Origin: Blastopirellula sediminis
Lineage (GTDB): Bacteria; Planctomycetota; Planctomycetia; Pirellulales; Pirellulaceae
NCBI RefSeq assembly: GCF_020966755.1
Contig: NZ_JAJKFT010000010.1
Location: 930,001 to 994,000 of the forward strand
Direction of reading: 5' to 3'
Length of the DNA stretch: 64,000 nucleotides
Within the stretch, counting starts at the first letter, position 1. Every line of letters starts with the position of its first letter. The translations under genes and the position numbers were made by a program. Below the pieces are notes generated by a model. It was not told the origin of the DNA, did not search any database, and saw nothing but the letters and a program-made list of their open reading frames with translations. Below are positions 63,158 to 64,000 of the stretch, piece after piece.

Positions 63158-63994
63158 TTGTCGACTGACGACAATCCTTCGGAATCGCACGGCCAAGCCC
63201 TCGATCACAATCGCGCCGCGTGGGATCGCAAAGTCCATCAACGTGATCGCTTCGCGCGCCCGGCGAAAGACGAAGACTTTCGTGATCCGCTCACCCTGGT
63301 CGATCGCTGGGGATGGCTCGGCGGCAGCGTCGTCGGCAAGCGGATCTTGTGTCTCGGCGCCGGCGGCGGTCGCCAAGGACCGCTGTACGCCGCGGCAGGG
63401 GCGATCGTCACGGTGGTCGACATCAGCCCGGCTCAGCTCGAGCTCGATCGTCAGGTCGCCGCCGAGCGACGTCTGACGCTCACCACCGTCGAAGCGTCGA
63501 TGGACGATCTCTCGATGCTCGGCACGGCTGACTTCGACGTGGTGATCCATCCGGTCAGCACCTGCTATGTTCCCGATCTCCGTCCGGTCTACGCCGAAGT
63601 TTCGCGACTGCTTACCGACGGCGGCACGTACATCAGTCAACACAAAACGCCGACCAGCCTGCAGACCGACATCCGCCGCAGCGCCGGCGGCTACGAACTG
63701 ATCGAGCCCTACTATCGCCGCGGTCCGCTGCCGCCGGTCGCTGGAAGTCGCCATCGCGAGGAAGGGACGCTCGAGTATCTCCATCGCTGGGAAGAGCTGA
63801 TCGGGCTGATGTGCCGTAGCGGCTTTGTCATCGAAGATCTGGTCGAGCCGCTGCACGCCAAGGACGACGCCGAGGCAGATTCGTTCGCCGATCGCAGCCG
63901 CTACGTCGCTCCCTATGTGCGGATCAAAGCACGCCGCGTTGGGCAGAATGCCAAGCAGGAAAGCCGTGGGGCGATCTGGTTGCCTGGAAGCTAA
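63158..63994 (+). CDS. Class I SAM-dependent methyltransferase
   Basis: 278 residues. SAM motif I reads I-L-C-L-G-A-G-G-G-R near residue 64, followed by the acidic V-V-D-I-S-P and, later, F-D-V-V-I-H-P-V. The acceptor is unknown. TTG start at 63158, with GAGGAA 9 nt upstream. The gene ends six bases before the window end, so the stop is inside the window. Confidence 0.85.
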   Translation: MSTDDNPSESHGQALDHNRAAWDRKVHQRDRFARPAKDEDFRDPLTLVDRWGWLGGSVVGKRILCLGAGGGRQGPLYAAAGAIVTVVDISPAQLELDRQVAAERRLTLTTVEASMDDLSMLGTADFDVVIHPVSTCYVPDLRPVYAEVSRLLTDGGTYISQHKTPTSLQTDIRRSAGGYELIEPYYRRGPLPPVAGSRHREEGTLEYLHRWEELIGLMCRSGFVIEDLVEPLHAKDDAEADSFADRSRYVAPYVRIKARRVGQNAKQESRGAIWLPGS

Positions 63995-64000
63995 CCTTCT

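Overview
The window reads as a chromosomal segment of a planctomycete, most likely of the Pirellulaceae (Blastopirellula/Rhodopirellula-like). The evidence is six DUF1559 pseudopilin-like proteins with the H-X9-DG tail, two formylglycine sulfatases, a sialate O-acetylesterase, small regulatory-like lipoproteins paired with DUF1559 genes, an NPCBM-domain protein, frequent GTG/TTG starts, and families of short dispersed hairpin repeats between genes. This taxonomic call is an inference from gene content. There is one tRNA and no rRNA, CRISPR array, intact IS element or phage.

Layout. 0-5 kb (minus strand): a FixJ-like response regulator whose phosphoacceptor Asp is replaced by Lys, acetolactate synthase large subunit (ilvB) with a clear terminator, a beta-hydroxyacid dehydrogenase and a CbiX-type chelatase. 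5-12.5 kb: an AEC transporter fused to a GyrI/AraC effector-binding domain, tRNA-Arg(CCG), a translationally coupled SDR plus flavin monooxygenase pair, a secreted thioredoxin-like protein and a sialate O-acetylesterase. 12.7-24.5 kb (plus strand): a 1680-residue beta-propeller lipoprotein, then a tandem array of four DUF1559 genes with a DUF2306 membrane protein embedded and coupled by overlapping start/stop codons. The prepilin-peptidase motif changes progressively along this array. A small secreted protein and a DUF1643-like protein follow. 24.7-34.3 kb: a cell-wall amidase, a zinc alcohol dehydrogenase, two sulfatases, a secreted unknown, an M28 peptidase and a zinc-ribbon/proline-rich membrane protein.

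34.4-41 kb is the accessory region. It holds an MFS transporter, then a set of small orphan proteins that look like polymorphic-toxin immunity proteins (MafI-like, SMI1/KNR4-like and others) with no toxin gene. Three copies of one palindromic repeat lie between these genes, and a cluster of five poly-A/GCGGTCCAGTCC units follows. 41-46 kb: a lipoprotein, a small protein and a Xer-type recombinase in one operon, then bacillithiol deacetylase BshB1, a small lipoprotein and three tandem STAS-like paralogues. 46.6-50 kb: two DUF1559 plus lipoprotein pairs, each followed by a terminator. 50-64 kb: a YugP-like peptidase, a secreted toroid-like protein, a 1071-residue NPCBM/pseudo-HtrA/PDZ protein, DprA, a zinc-ribbon unknown, an SDR, a 1.2-kb empty stretch, an RpoD-like sigma factor, a zinc-ribbon membrane protein and a SAM methyltransferase.

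The strongest leads are the DUF1559/DUF2306 array with its decaying prepilin motif, the repeat-partitioned immunity island, the AEC-effector domain fusion, a hairpin element flanked by a 14-bp direct repeat that separates two convergent stop codons, and the catalytically dead HtrA-like protein. All functional calls rest on reading motifs by eye; no database search was possible.
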